Below are positions 34,431 through 42,619 of a DNA stretch of 64,000 nt, one piece after another. The stretch is from Streptomyces xantholiticus (GTDB lineage: Bacteria; Actinomycetota; Actinomycetes; Streptomycetales; Streptomycetaceae). The notes under the pieces are model-generated. The model worked only from the letters and a program-made list of their open reading frames with translations, had not been told where the DNA came from and did no database searches. The stretch is from assembly GCF_014651015.1 (NCBI RefSeq), contig NZ_BMWB01000011.1:142029-206028 (forward strand), written 5' to 3'. Position 1 is the first letter of the stretch; every line of letters starts with the position of its first letter. The position numbers and the translations under genes were made by a program.

Positions 34431-35062
34431 CTGGTGGTACCTGCTTGGCTCGTTGACGGTGATGGGCTTACGGAATCCTGGAACGATTCCGGGACGAGAG
34501 GGTGCAGCTTGGGATCGGTCTCAACGGCACGACGGAAAGCGTCTTCGGCCTCGTCGTCGCGACCTTGCTTCGACAGGGCCCGCCCGAGGCGCAGGTAGGC
34601 CGTGGAGGCCTTCGGGTTGGCAGCGACAGCACGCTTGAGAAGCGTGACGGCCTGGTCGGGGTCGCTCGACTCGAGCAGCACCGCCTCGTTGAAGAGAGCA
34701 GATGCGAATTTCGGATCGATCTCCAAGGCCTTGTGGTAGGCCTCGCGCGCATCAGCCGTCCTGCCGTCGCGCTGTGCGATGACACCCAGGTTGTACCAGG
34801 CCAGTTTGTTTTCCGGATCCAGTTCCAGAACGCGCCTGAACGTGCGTTCCGCCCCGGAGAAGTCCTGGTACTGCGACTGCATCAGGCCGGCCTGCACAAG
34901 TGCCTGCGCCTCAGAAACGGTCTGGGTCGCCGACTTGGCCTCGGATTCCGGGTTCGTGGCCGGCTGGGAAAGAATCGCCCATGCCGTTACCCCAACGGCG
35001 ACCATCGCCATTACGGCGAACCCTGTCCACAATCGACTACGTTTCACTTGGTCACATCTCAT
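34427..35062 (-). CDS. Membrane-anchored TPR protein
   Basis: A 211-residue protein: a short cytoplasmic N-terminus, one span (LWTGFAVMAMVAVGVTAWAIL), then at least four TPR motifs (QSQYQDFSGAERTFRRVLEL, NLGVIAQRDGRTADAREAY, ALFNEAVLLESSDPDQAV, RLGRALSKQGRDDEAEDAF) outside the membrane. The ATG at 35062 gives MRCDQVKRS; a GTG at 35047 is an alternative, and neither has a clear ribosome site. The stop overlaps the start of the fusion protein gene, so the two may form one complex. Confidence 0.77.
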   Translation of the reverse strand: MRCDQVKRSRLWTGFAVMAMVAVGVTAWAILSQPATNPESEAKSATQTVSEAQALVQAGLMQSQYQDFSGAERTFRRVLELDPENKLAWYNLGVIAQRDGRTADAREAYHKALEIDPKFASALFNEAVLLESSDPDQAVTLLKRAVAANPKASTAYLRLGRALSKQGRDDEAEDAFRRAVETDPKLHPLVPESFQDSVSPSPSTSQAGTTR

Positions 35063-35870
35063 GGAGTTGGTGTGGGAAGGGATGGATCCGGCCGATGTCA
35101 GGTGGCTGACACGAGGTCTCGACAGCGGTGCCGACGAGAACGGAGTCCGAACCCCCGTCATTGTCACCAAAGTTACGAGGTGACCGTTATGACATCACCC
35201 GTTGTCGGGCACTTGGGCCACACATACCACCCGAACGTACGCATCGGAGCACAGCTCGTCAGAGGTGGATGTCGCGAATACCGGCGAATCACAAGGCGCT
35301 TGGGCGCCCCTTTCTCATTCGTCCGCTGATAATCCGGCATGTGATCGCTCGCGGGTCGATGTGGCCGTGGGTCGAATGCCAATCCGATGAGCCGACGGTG
35401 AAAGCGGCCGGTTCCACCGCCAGTTCACCGGCCCAGGCGTCGGCCGACTCCGCGCGATCGCCGAAGGACCGCTTGCCGCCCTCCAATCAAGGTGCGGCCG
35501 CGTGGAGTTGATGGGGGGCGGCGCATTCGCCACCTCGCCGGCCGACTGCCGTCCGAGCCCGGTCTCTCTCGCACGGTGCCGCACAGGCCCACAGCCCGGC
35601 GGCCGGGCTGCTGCCCATCGCGGCTTTGCCCGGCCGCGCTCGCCATGAAGTGCGGGGCCTTGGCGACGAGCGCCTGGGCCACCGGTCGGTGCCGTCCTCG
35701 ACGTTGCCCCTGCTCCCTCTCGTCCGGCGGCGTCCCGCGCAAGGGTGTCGACGAAACCGTTGGTGTCTTACTTTGCGGTGATCCGTTACCGGCGTCCGCT
35801 TTCCGCGTTGAACGGGACGTCAAGGCCGCAACACCTGCGGCCGCCTCTATCGTCTTGCAAGGAGAAGTTG
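35063..35870. other. 800-base gap upstream of the chaplin
   Basis: No gene is supported on either strand. Divergent promoters for the TPR gene and the chaplin must lie here. Chaplin genes usually have long upstream regions; no element was identified. Confidence 0.45.
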
Positions 35871-36119
35871 ATGTCGCGTATCGCGAAGGCCGCCGCCGTT
35901 GTCGCCGGCACGGGTGCCATCCTCGTCGGCGGTGCCGGCATGGCCGCTGCCGACGCCGGAGCGCTCGGTACGGCCACCGGTTCCGCGGGTATCGCCTCGG
36001 GCAACGTCGCCCAGCTCCCCGTCCATGTGCCGGTCAACCTCTGCGGCAACTCGGTGGACGCCGTCGGCCTGCTCAACCCGGCCTTCGGCAACGGGTGCGC
36101 CCTCTCCGACGGCGCCTGA
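35871..36119 (+). CDS. Short chaplin with two cysteines
   Basis: An 82-residue secreted protein: signal peptide (MSRIAKAAAVVAGTGAILVG, ending GMAAADAG) and one chaplin domain (GSAGIASGNVAQLPVHVPVN, LCGNSVDAVGLLNPAFGNGC). Short chaplins assemble into amyloid fibrils that make aerial hyphae and spores water-repellent; the two Cys form a disulfide. GGAGAAG precedes the ATG. A perfect 16-bp terminator follows. The length and Cys pattern match the ChpD/F/G/H type, but which one cannot be said. Confidence 0.92.
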   Translation: MSRIAKAAAVVAGTGAILVGGAGMAAADAGALGTATGSAGIASGNVAQLPVHVPVNLCGNSVDAVGLLNPAFGNGCALSDGA

Positions 36120-36140
36120 GCACCGGACAGCGGATGAACG

Positions 36141-36177
36141 CTGCGGCCTCCCCTGTACCACACAGGGGAGGCCGCAG
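36141..36177. terminator. Hairpin terminator between the chaplin and DUF5949 genes
   Basis: A 16-bp perfect stem (36141-36156 with 36162-36177) and a 5-base loop, 22 bases after the chaplin stop and in range of the convergent gene. Confidence 0.82.
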
Positions 36178-36302
36178 TCCGTAGGAGTGCGGGCCGCGCA
36201 GGCCGACCGGTCGATCCCGGCCGGCCGCTGCGACCTGAAACGGACGCAGCATCGGCGGGTGTTGCCCGACAGGGCCGACCGCTGCGTACGGGTCCGTCGC
36301 TG

Positions 36303-36803
36303 TCAGCGTCGTAGCTGGGACACCGGCAGCAGGACGTGGGCCGTGGCGTTGAGCGCTTCTTCGTCGCCGAGGTGTGCCTGCAGGGTCTGCTCGCTGACGG
36401 GCAGGCCGGGCTTCGCCTGCGGCCACGCGCGTCCGGAGATCATGAAGTGCACATGGCCCCGCCGTTCGGCGGCCGCCAGCCACTCGGCGGGGACGCGGCA
36501 CTGCGCGTTCAGATAGGGCATGTTGACGACGGCCTGCCCACCCTGGACGAGCAGTTGGATCGGGGAGACGCCTTCGCCGGTGTGGTCGTGCATGACGTCG
36601 CCCGGGGTGAGACCGAGCTCTTCGATCATCGCCAGGGAGGCGGCGGCCGCCGCCTCGCCTCCCCCGGCGCCGTCGCCGAGGGAGTACGCGATCAGATACG
36701 GCGTGTCATGACCCTGGGCCGGGTCACCGGTCCAGGCGAGCAGGGCGAGGGTGCCCAACTCGGCTCGATCGACGGTCGTTTTGGGGGTTTTGGCTGTGGT
36801 CAT
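36303..36803 (-). CDS. Hypothetical protein, probably DUF5949
   Basis: A 166-residue soluble protein without a signal peptide: LGTLALLAWTGDPAQGHDTP, YLIAYSLGDGAGGGEAAAA, SPIQLLVQGGQAVVNMPYLNAQCRVPAEWL and GHVHFMISGRAWPQAKPGLP. These patches agree with my memory of a Streptomyces-specific DUF5949 family. Function unknown. It faces the chaplin across a shared terminator. Confidence 0.72.
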   Translation of the reverse strand: MTTAKTPKTTVDRAELGTLALLAWTGDPAQGHDTPYLIAYSLGDGAGGGEAAAAASLAMIEELGLTPGDVMHDHTGEGVSPIQLLVQGGQAVVNMPYLNAQCRVPAEWLAAAERRGHVHFMISGRAWPQAKPGLPVSEQTLQAHLGDEEALNATAHVLLPVSQLRR

Positions 36804-37137
36804 GGCTCGGCACCCTAGCGCCCTGCCACCTCCCGGCCGCTGTCCCGTTCACCTGCCCGGGTGAACGGGCCCGGTCCGCACCCTCACCGGGTCCAGCAGC
36901 GTTCGACGGTCTCGACGGTCCCAGTGCTGCCATACGGGACGGGCGACGTGAGGCATCTCGAACACCCCTCGTCCGCCCTTGTGTTCGCCGAAGCGGGTGC
37001 CACCGACGCCGCCGTGCCGCCGACGCCTGCGGGCTGACTCACTGGGCTCAGCCGCGGGCTCGAAAGGCCGTTCCTCCCGTACCCCGGCGTCCCCGCGTGG
37101 CAGTGACCTCCGGTAGCGCGTGCGCGTTGGCCGCGGC
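36804..37137. other. Gap without a supported gene
   Basis: Lies between divergently transcribed hypothetical genes. Nothing specific was recognised. Confidence 0.4.
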
Positions 37138-37488
37138 ATGGCAAGGACTACCGCTCCGGCTCGTTGGCAGCGCGTGCAGACGAGAACGGATCCCGCACCG
37201 TCGGCAACGCCGCCCGGCAGCAGCCCGATCTACGACCAGCTGACACGCGAGTGGGCGGCCGCCGGCCGGACCATGCCGGGTCGGCCGGACGGGGAGTGGA
37301 CACGGCTCATCCTGTTCCCGCCCCCGTCGGCGGAGGAGCAACGGGTCCGCCCCACTCCCCCACCGCCGCGCCGGGGCTGGCTCCACGACCGGCACACCGC
37401 GTGGCCCCCGTCCGACGCCGGGCGCCGACCACTGCCGGCAACGGCCAACCGCCCCGGTCCCGGCGGGCCATGGCCGGGCAACGCCTGA
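37138..37488 (+). CDS. Small hypothetical protein
   Basis: A 116-residue frame with an IYDQLTREWAAAGRTMPGRPDGEWTRLIL stretch near the middle. Short Streptomyces proteins with a similar Y(D/E)xLxxEWxxxGRxxPGRxDxEW motif are common and uncharacterised. The C-terminal part is Pro/Arg-rich. There is no signal peptide. The start is uncertain (ATG at 37138 or GTG/ATG just upstream). Confidence 0.52.
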   Translation: MARTTAPARWQRVQTRTDPAPSATPPGSSPIYDQLTREWAAAGRTMPGRPDGEWTRLILFPPPSAEEQRVRPTPPPPRRGWLHDRHTAWPPSDAGRRPLPATANRPGPGGPWPGNA

Positions 37489-37721
37489 TGCCACCCCTCA
37501 ACGAGCTGGAGAGTGCGGCGTAACGCCCGGCGGGGCGCCGAGGAGTGCGGCAACCGGACGGTGGCCGGCCCTGCGGCAATGCCGTCCGTGGAACACGGCG
37601 GCGAGCCGCTGCCTCGTTCGCATGCGCGTGACAGGCATGAGAGCGACAGGGTTTCCCGTACGAGGACGGCTCGTTACGCCTGTCGACGGCGGAGAACTCC
37701 GCCGGGAAAGGGATACGCAAC

Positions 37722-38021
37722 ATGAAGTACTCGAGGGCCGCTGTCATCCTCGCCGGTTCCGTGGCGGCGCTGGGGGCGGCCACTCCCGCGTTCGCCGCCG
37801 ACCCGGCGGGCATGCCACCCATGAGCCTGAACGGCGGTCTCGGCGAGGTCGTCTCCTCCGTCCCGCAGTTGGACGACGGCACCCCCGCCGTGACCGCCCT
37901 TGGCCGGGTGGGCGACGTCGCCACCGACCTGAACACCGTCAAGGGCAATGCGCCCGAGCAGGTGCTGGAGAGTGCCGCCGCGACCACCCCGATGCTGGGC
38001 GGTGTCTCGCTCGGCAGCTGA
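37722..38021 (+). CDS. Small secreted protein in the chaplin/rodlin cluster
   Basis: A 99-residue protein with a clear signal peptide (MKYSRAAVILAGSVAALGAA, ending TPAFAADP). The mature part is about 72 residues without cysteines: PMSLNGGLGEVVSSVPQLDD, VTALGRVGDVATDLNTVKG and a final TTPMLGGVSLGS. AAAGGG lies before the ATG. The leader is close to that of the chaplin at 39816. It is not a chaplin; the family was not recognised. By position it may be another hyphal surface protein. Confidence 0.72.
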   Translation: MKYSRAAVILAGSVAALGAATPAFAADPAGMPPMSLNGGLGEVVSSVPQLDDGTPAVTALGRVGDVATDLNTVKGNAPEQVLESAAATTPMLGGVSLGS

Positions 38022-38146
38022 TCCGCCCCTGCCCGCAGCGCATCGGAGTCGGAATCGGAATCCGAATCGGCCGAGCGGTACCGGCCGTACGGACCTCAGC
38101 GATCCCGGTCCTCGCGGGAACGGCGACTCCACCCGCGGATCGAAGC

Positions 38147-38181
38147 AGGAGCCCCGGCGCCGTGAGGCCGCCGGGGCTCCT
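38147..38181. terminator. Bidirectional hairpin terminator
   Basis: A 13-bp perfect stem (AGGAGCCCCGGCG with CGCCGGGGCTCCT) and a 9-base loop, between convergent genes. Confidence 0.75.
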
Positions 38182-38240
38182 TCGCGTTGCGCTCCGGTAC
38201 GCCTGCGGCAGCGCTCACGTACGCCTCACTTACGCGGGGA

Positions 38241-38894
38241 TCAGCTCGTCCAGAAGTCCCACCAGCGGGTCAGTACCAGCACGCCGATGATCCCGATGTG
38301 CAGTACGGGGAGCACCCAGGTGAACTCGCCGAAGAAGCCTCGCAGCGCGGCCGGGGCGGGCAGGATGCCGTTGCGGACGTTGTGGGAGGTCACGTACCAC
38401 AGCATGATGGTGGTGGCGACCCACGCCAGCGAGCACCACAGGCACAGAGCGTTGATCTCGTACAGCGACTGGTACTGCAGCCAGGTGCAGAAGACGACGC
38501 CGAAGCCCGTGCCGGCATTCAGGCCCAGCCAGAACCACCTTCGGTAGCGCGCTCCCGCGAGCAGCGCCATCCCGATCGCGATCACCATGCCGTAGGTGAC
38601 GAGTCCCAGCATCGGATTGGGGAAGCCGAAGACGACGGCCTGTTCGCTCTTCATGATGTTGCCGCACGACACCACTGGATTGAGGCTGCAGCCCGGCGTG
38701 AAGCCCGGGTCCTCCAGCAGCTTGAACTTGTCGATGGTGATGACCCACGCCGCCAGCAGTCCGGCTGTACCGGTGGTCACCAGCATCCAGGCGAAGGCCC
38801 GACTCGCGCCGACCGCCCCGCGGCCGGGTTCCTCGACGGCCCGCCGCCTCCCCCTCTGTTCGGCGGACAGATATCCGGTAGACATAATTGTCAT
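38241..38894 (-). CDS. Vitamin K epoxide reductase-family membrane thiol oxidase
   Basis: A 217-residue protein with five predicted spans. The cysteine set of VKOR proteins is present: a loop pair in GCSLNPVVSCGNIM and the active-site CLWC in ALCLWCSLAWV. Bacterial VKOR re-oxidises disulfide-forming partners, replacing DsbB in actinobacteria. It lies among genes for secreted proteins with paired cysteines (chaplin, rodlin), which may be its end clients (inference). The ATG at 38894 gives MTIMSTGYLS; an ATG three codons later is equally possible. Confidence 0.88.
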   Translation of the reverse strand: MTIMSTGYLSAEQRGRRRAVEEPGRGAVGASRAFAWMLVTTGTAGLLAAWVITIDKFKLLEDPGFTPGCSLNPVVSCGNIMKSEQAVVFGFPNPMLGLVTYGMVIAIGMALLAGARYRRWFWLGLNAGTGFGVVFCTWLQYQSLYEINALCLWCSLAWVATTIMLWYVTSHNVRNGILPAPAALRGFFGEFTWVLPVLHIGIIGVLVLTRWWDFWTS

Positions 38895-39118
38895 ATTGAA
38901 TTCACCGCTCGTTCGGCCCGATGGATTCACCTATTGTGCCGCAACGGAAAGCGGCATCCGGGACGGAGAATCCATTCGGCAGAACGGGTGAACGCGATAC
39001 GCCAATGGCGCACATCGGCCGTGTGCGGCATTCGAGTGAACGCCCGAAACCAAACTTCCGGGGCCCCGTTGACCAGGCTGCACCGCGTTCGCGCGTTCAA
39101 ACGAAAAGGGACAAGTAA

Positions 39119-39529
39119 GTGATCAAGAAGATTCTGACGACGGCCATGGTCACCGCTTCGATGGTGGGCGCCGGCGCGGCGATGGCCCCGCAGGCTCTGG
39201 CTGTCGGCGACGACCAGAGCACCTCCACCGCGAGCGGGGTCGGCGCCATGCAGCACTTCGGCAACGCCGCCACCTACGGCGCCATGAGCCCGCAGATGAG
39301 CCTGATCCAGGGCTCGCTCAACAAGCCCTGCGTCGGCCTGCCCGCCAAGGCCAACCTCGGCTCCCTGGCCGGCGTCGTTCCGGTCGGCGTCCAGGACATC
39401 CCGGTCCTGTCGGCCCCGCAGAACCAGCAGTGCGTCGAGAACTCCAACCAGGCCAAGGGTGACGAGCCCCTGTCGCACCTCCTCAGCGACATCCCGGTCC
39501 TCTCGGAGAACGGCACCTCCACCCGCTGA
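39119..39529 (+). CDS. Rodlin (Rdl) family secreted protein
   Basis: A 136-residue protein with a signal peptide (about 1-29: MIKKILTTAMVTASMVGAGA, then PQALAVGDD). Rodlin patches follow: MQHFGNAATYGAMSPQMSLIQGSLNKPC, VQDIPVLSAPQNQQCVENSNQAKGD and LSHLLSDIPVLSENG. Rodlins organise chaplin fibrils into the rodlet pattern of aerial hyphae and spores in Streptomyces. Two Cys are present. The GTG start has AAGGGA upstream. It is a single copy here; S. coelicolor has an adjacent divergent pair. Named rodlin by family; rdlA or rdlB cannot be assigned. Confidence 0.87.
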   Translation: MIKKILTTAMVTASMVGAGAAMAPQALAVGDDQSTSTASGVGAMQHFGNAATYGAMSPQMSLIQGSLNKPCVGLPAKANLGSLAGVVPVGVQDIPVLSAPQNQQCVENSNQAKGDEPLSHLLSDIPVLSENGTSTR

Positions 39530-39543
39530 TCACCGGGCCGAAG

Positions 39544-39579
39544 TGCTGCCCCCCGTCCGCGTCGCGCACGGGGGCAGCA
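39544..39579 (+). terminator. Hairpin terminator after the rodlin gene
   Basis: A stem of about 12 bp with one bulged base (TGCTGCCCCCCGT with ACGGGGGCAGCA), 15 bases after the stop. Confidence 0.68.
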
Positions 39580-39815
39580 TCGCGCCGCAATGGAACTCCT
39601 GGAATCGGGGATTCCCTCCGCGGATTCCGCGCATCGGTTCGGAAAGTTTTCCGTGAGGCATACGAGTGACTTTTCGAACCGGCAGTCGCGCGGCGGTTTC
39701 CCGGCGGGAACCGATTCGTTACTAGTTCTGCGGAGGCGCATGTCTGCATGGCTGAAATGCAGCTTCGCGACACGAAGGCCGTACCGCGTACAGCGCCCCT
39801 GCTGAAAGGATCGAA

Positions 39816-40049
39816 ATGAAGTACACAAAGGCTGCCGCCGTTGCCGCCGGTCTCGTCGTGGCGCTCGGCAGCGCCGCGCCCGCCATGGCCGATGCGGGTG
39901 CCCAGGGCACTGCTACCGGTTCCGCAGGCGTCCTGTCCGGCAACGTAATCCAGCTTCCGGTCAACGTTCCGCTGAACCTCACCGGTAACTCGGTGAACGT
40001 GCTCGGCCTGCTGAATCCGGTGAGCGGCAACACCTCCATCATCGGCTGA
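39816..40049 (+). CDS. Short chaplin without cysteines (ChpE-like)
   Basis: A 77-residue secreted protein: signal peptide (MKYTKAAAVAAGLVVALGSA, ending PAMADAG) and one chaplin domain (GSAGVLSGNVIQLPVNVPLN, LTGNSVNVLGLLNPVSGNTS). Both cysteine positions are replaced (LTGN for LCGN; NTS for GC). S. coelicolor ChpE is also a short chaplin lacking both Cys and is one of the essential ones, made early in growth, so this may be its equivalent. GAAAGGA precedes the ATG and a strong terminator follows. Confidence 0.88.
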   Translation: MKYTKAAAVAAGLVVALGSAAPAMADAGAQGTATGSAGVLSGNVIQLPVNVPLNLTGNSVNVLGLLNPVSGNTSIIG

Positions 40050-40081
40050 CCCTCCACGCGGCGCCCCCTCGGGCGCGGTGA

Positions 40082-40125
40082 CGGAACGGCCCCGAGGAGC
40101 GATCGCGCTCCTCGGGGCCGTTCCG
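40082..40125. terminator. Strong bidirectional hairpin terminator
   Basis: A 19-bp perfect stem (40082-40100 with 40107-40125) and a 6-base loop GATCGC, between the chaplin and the convergent methyltransferase gene. Confidence 0.83.
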
Positions 40126-40142
40126 CTGTTCACCTTCTCCCC

Positions 40143-40934
40143 TTATACGGGCCTGGTCCCGATCACCACGGTGGCGTCCAGTTCCTCGTGAACGGCGACA
40201 CGGGGGCAGAGACCGTGATCGGCGAAGGCGGCAACGGTTCGCGGGGCCTGCCGCTCGCTCGTTTCGACGAGCAGCGCCCCGCCGGGAGCCAGCCACCGTG
40301 CCGCACCGGCGCTCACCCGCCGCTGGATGTCCAGCCCGTCGGCCCCACCGTCGAGCGCGGCCAGCGGCTCGTGGTCCCTCGCCTCGGGCGGCAGGAACCC
40401 GATCTCGGCGGTCGGTACGTAAGGGGCGTTGACCACGAGCACGTCGACACGGCCGACCAGCTCTGCGGGCAGGGGATCGTAGAGGTCGCCCTCGTACACC
40501 CGCCCCCCGACCGCCCCGACGTTGCGGCGCGCGCAGCTCACGGCAGTCGGCTCGATGTCGGCGGCGTGCAGTTCGCCGCCGCCGAGCGCCCGCACCACGG
40601 CTGCGCCGAGCGCACCCGAACCGCAGCACAGATCGACGACGACCGCCGAGGGCGGGGCGAGGGCGACGGCGCACTCGACGAGGAACTCGGTGCGGCGCCG
40701 GGGCACGAACACCCCGGGGTCGACGTCCATTCGCGTACCGAGGAACTCCGCCCAGCCGAGGACGTGTTCAAGGGGCATGCCCGCGACACGACGGTCGGCC
40801 ATCACGGCGAGTTCGGCGGCGTCGCGGGCCGTTGCGATCAGTAGCTCCGCCTCGTCCTCGGCGAAGACGCAGCCGGCGGAGCGAAGGGTGGTGACGAGAG
40901 AGCGGAAGGAGGAGTCGGTCGGTGAAACCGGCAT
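40143..40934 (-). CDS. Putative protein N5-glutamine methyltransferase (PrmC-related)
   Basis: A 263-residue class I methyltransferase: an N-terminal helical region (SFRSLVTTLRSAGCVFAEDE, then PLEHVLGWAEFLG), SAM site VVDLCCGSGALGAAVVRALG, and motif VLVVNAPYVPTAEIGFLPPE, followed by LAALDGGADGLDIQRRV. True PrmC/HemK has NPPY; NAPY marks the PrmC-related actinobacterial subgroup. The substrate may be a release factor or another protein glutamine; unproven. Monocistronic, between terminators. Confidence 0.84.
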   Translation of the reverse strand: MPVSPTDSSFRSLVTTLRSAGCVFAEDEAELLIATARDAAELAVMADRRVAGMPLEHVLGWAEFLGTRMDVDPGVFVPRRRTEFLVECAVALAPPSAVVVDLCCGSGALGAAVVRALGGGELHAADIEPTAVSCARRNVGAVGGRVYEGDLYDPLPAELVGRVDVLVVNAPYVPTAEIGFLPPEARDHEPLAALDGGADGLDIQRRVSAGAARWLAPGGALLVETSERQAPRTVAAFADHGLCPRVAVHEELDATVVIGTRPV

Positions 40935-41309
40935 GAAACGCCTTTCGGGTACTGAAGGGCACCCTCGCGGTCACCTTGACCCGGTCGACCGCACGGCCAA
41001 GAGAGGGAGCACCCTGCGTGCTGCTGCGGAAATGGGGCTCACCTCCCGAGTCGGTACGTGCACCACTGGTCGTGCACCGCGGGTCGCACACACTATCGCG
41101 TCCCGGACCCACCCGTCGGTCCCCTGGGTGACGAGCGCAACAGTTGGTTGCCCACAGGTTGAATCACAGGTTGCCCGCCCGTTCACGCAGTGCATTCCAA
41201 GGGCTCCGGGGGCCCCCGCCACGGGAAGCAAACAAACCAGACATTCGCGTCATGTGTTCGTCGCCAATAACACGAAGCGATCACTTCCCGGCCCCCGTAA
41301 GCTCGCGTC
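40935..41309. other. Divergent promoter region
   Basis: Lies between the methyltransferase (minus) and aminotransferase (plus) genes. A GGTTG motif recurs near 41142-41180 (CAGTTGGTTGCCCACAGGTTG and a further CAGGTTG). The -10 element at 41298-41303 is in it. No gene is supported. Confidence 0.4.
41298..41303 (+). promoter_or_regulatory. -10-like element, likely leaderless start of alaA
   Basis: TAAGCT ends 6 bases before the ATG at 41310 with no ribosome site between, so the transcript probably begins at the start codon. Confidence 0.42.
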
Positions 41310-42521
41310 ATGCAGGTGATCCAGTCCACGAAGCTCGCAAACGTCTGTTACGAAATCCGGGGCCCGGTCCTCGAGGAGGCGATGCGGCTGGAGGCGGCAG
41401 GTCATCGCATCCTCAAGTTGAACACCGGCAATCCCGCGGCCTTCGGATTCGAGTGCCCGCCGGAGATCCTCGAGGACGTCCTGCGCAACGTCGGCGGCGC
41501 GCACGGATACGGCGATGCGAAGGGGCTGCTCTCCGCCCGCCGTGCCGTCATGCAGCACTACCAGACCAAGGGCATCGATCTCGACGTCGAGGACATCTAT
41601 CTCGGCAACGGTGTCTCCGAGCTGATCCAGATGTCGATGCAGGCGCTGCTCGACGACGGCGACGAGGTGCTCGTGCCCGCGCCCGACTATCCGCTGTGGA
41701 CGGCCTCCGTGTCGCTGTCCGGCGGAACCGCCGTGCACTACCGCTGCGACGAGCAGTCGGACTGGATGCCCGACCTCGCGGACATCGAGCGCAAGATCAC
41801 GGACCGCACCAAGGCGATCGTGATCATCAATCCGAACAACCCCACCGGCGCCGTCTACGACGACGAGATGCTGCGCAGCCTCGCGGAGATCGCCCGGCGC
41901 CACAATCTGGTCGTCTGCTCCGACGAGATCTACGACAAGATCCTCTACGACGGCGCCACGCACACGCCGACGGCCGCGGTCGCTCCCGATCTGATGGTCC
42001 TCACCTTCAACGGGCTCTCCAAGAACTACCGCGTCGCCGGGTACCGCTCCGGCTGGCTCGCGGTGTGCGGGCCGAAGGCGCACGCCTCCTCGTACATCGA
42101 GGGGCTGACGATCCTGGCCAATATGCGGCTGTGCGCCAATATGCCCTCGCAGCACGCGGTGGCCACGGCGCTCGGCGGCCGGCAGTCGATCGAGCAGCTG
42201 GTCCTGCCGGGCGGGCGGCTGCTGGAGCAGCGCGACGCGGCGTACGACCTGCTGACACAGATCCCCGGCATCACCTGTGTGAAGCCGAAGGGTGCGCTGT
42301 ATCTCTTCCCGCGCCTGGACCCCTCGGTCTACAAGATCAAGGACGACCGGCAGATGGTACTCGATCTGCTGCGCACCGAGAAGATCATGGTGGTGCACGG
42401 AACGGGCTTCAACTGGCCCGAGCCTGACCACTTCCGCATCGTCACGCTGCCGCCGACGAAGGACCTGACGGACGCGGTCACCCGGATCGGCAACTTCCTG
42501 GACGGCTACAGCCAGCACTGA
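41310..42521 (+). CDS. PLP-dependent aminotransferase, AlaA-type
   Basis: A 403-residue fold-type I aminotransferase. Key parts: IQSTKLANVCYEIRGPVLEEA, ILKLNTGNPAAFGF, VYLG-like IYLGNGVSELIQMSMQALL, PDYPLWTASVSLSGG, IIINPNNPTGAVY, SDEIYDKILYDG and the PLP lysine Lys238 in FNGLSKNYRVAGYRSGW. The C-terminal Arg that binds the substrate carboxylate is in HFRIVTLPP. This is the alanine-glutamate transaminase group (AlaA of E. coli is about 405 residues). Leaderless start likely. Monocistronic. Confidence 0.88.
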   Translation: MQVIQSTKLANVCYEIRGPVLEEAMRLEAAGHRILKLNTGNPAAFGFECPPEILEDVLRNVGGAHGYGDAKGLLSARRAVMQHYQTKGIDLDVEDIYLGNGVSELIQMSMQALLDDGDEVLVPAPDYPLWTASVSLSGGTAVHYRCDEQSDWMPDLADIERKITDRTKAIVIINPNNPTGAVYDDEMLRSLAEIARRHNLVVCSDEIYDKILYDGATHTPTAAVAPDLMVLTFNGLSKNYRVAGYRSGWLAVCGPKAHASSYIEGLTILANMRLCANMPSQHAVATALGGRQSIEQLVLPGGRLLEQRDAAYDLLTQIPGITCVKPKGALYLFPRLDPSVYKIKDDRQMVLDLLRTEKIMVVHGTGFNWPEPDHFRIVTLPPTKDLTDAVTRIGNFLDGYSQH

Positions 42522-42619
42522 GCGGTGAAGCGTCCGGCAAAGAATTTCCGGACCCCACTCAACTTTAGACTGAATCCAATGTAGGATTGGTCTCCTGACC
42601 GGAGCAGGAGGCCATCCCC

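Noticed and set aside
35063..35870. Possible missed genes upstream of the chaplin
   Set aside because: Frames exist but all look like shadows, with no signal peptide or ribosome site; long upstream regions are normal for chaplins.
30481..36119. A single surface-polysaccharide or biosynthetic gene cluster
   Set aside because: Only one damaged nucleotide-sugar gene and one glycosyltransferase are present, separated by terminators; not enough to call a cluster.
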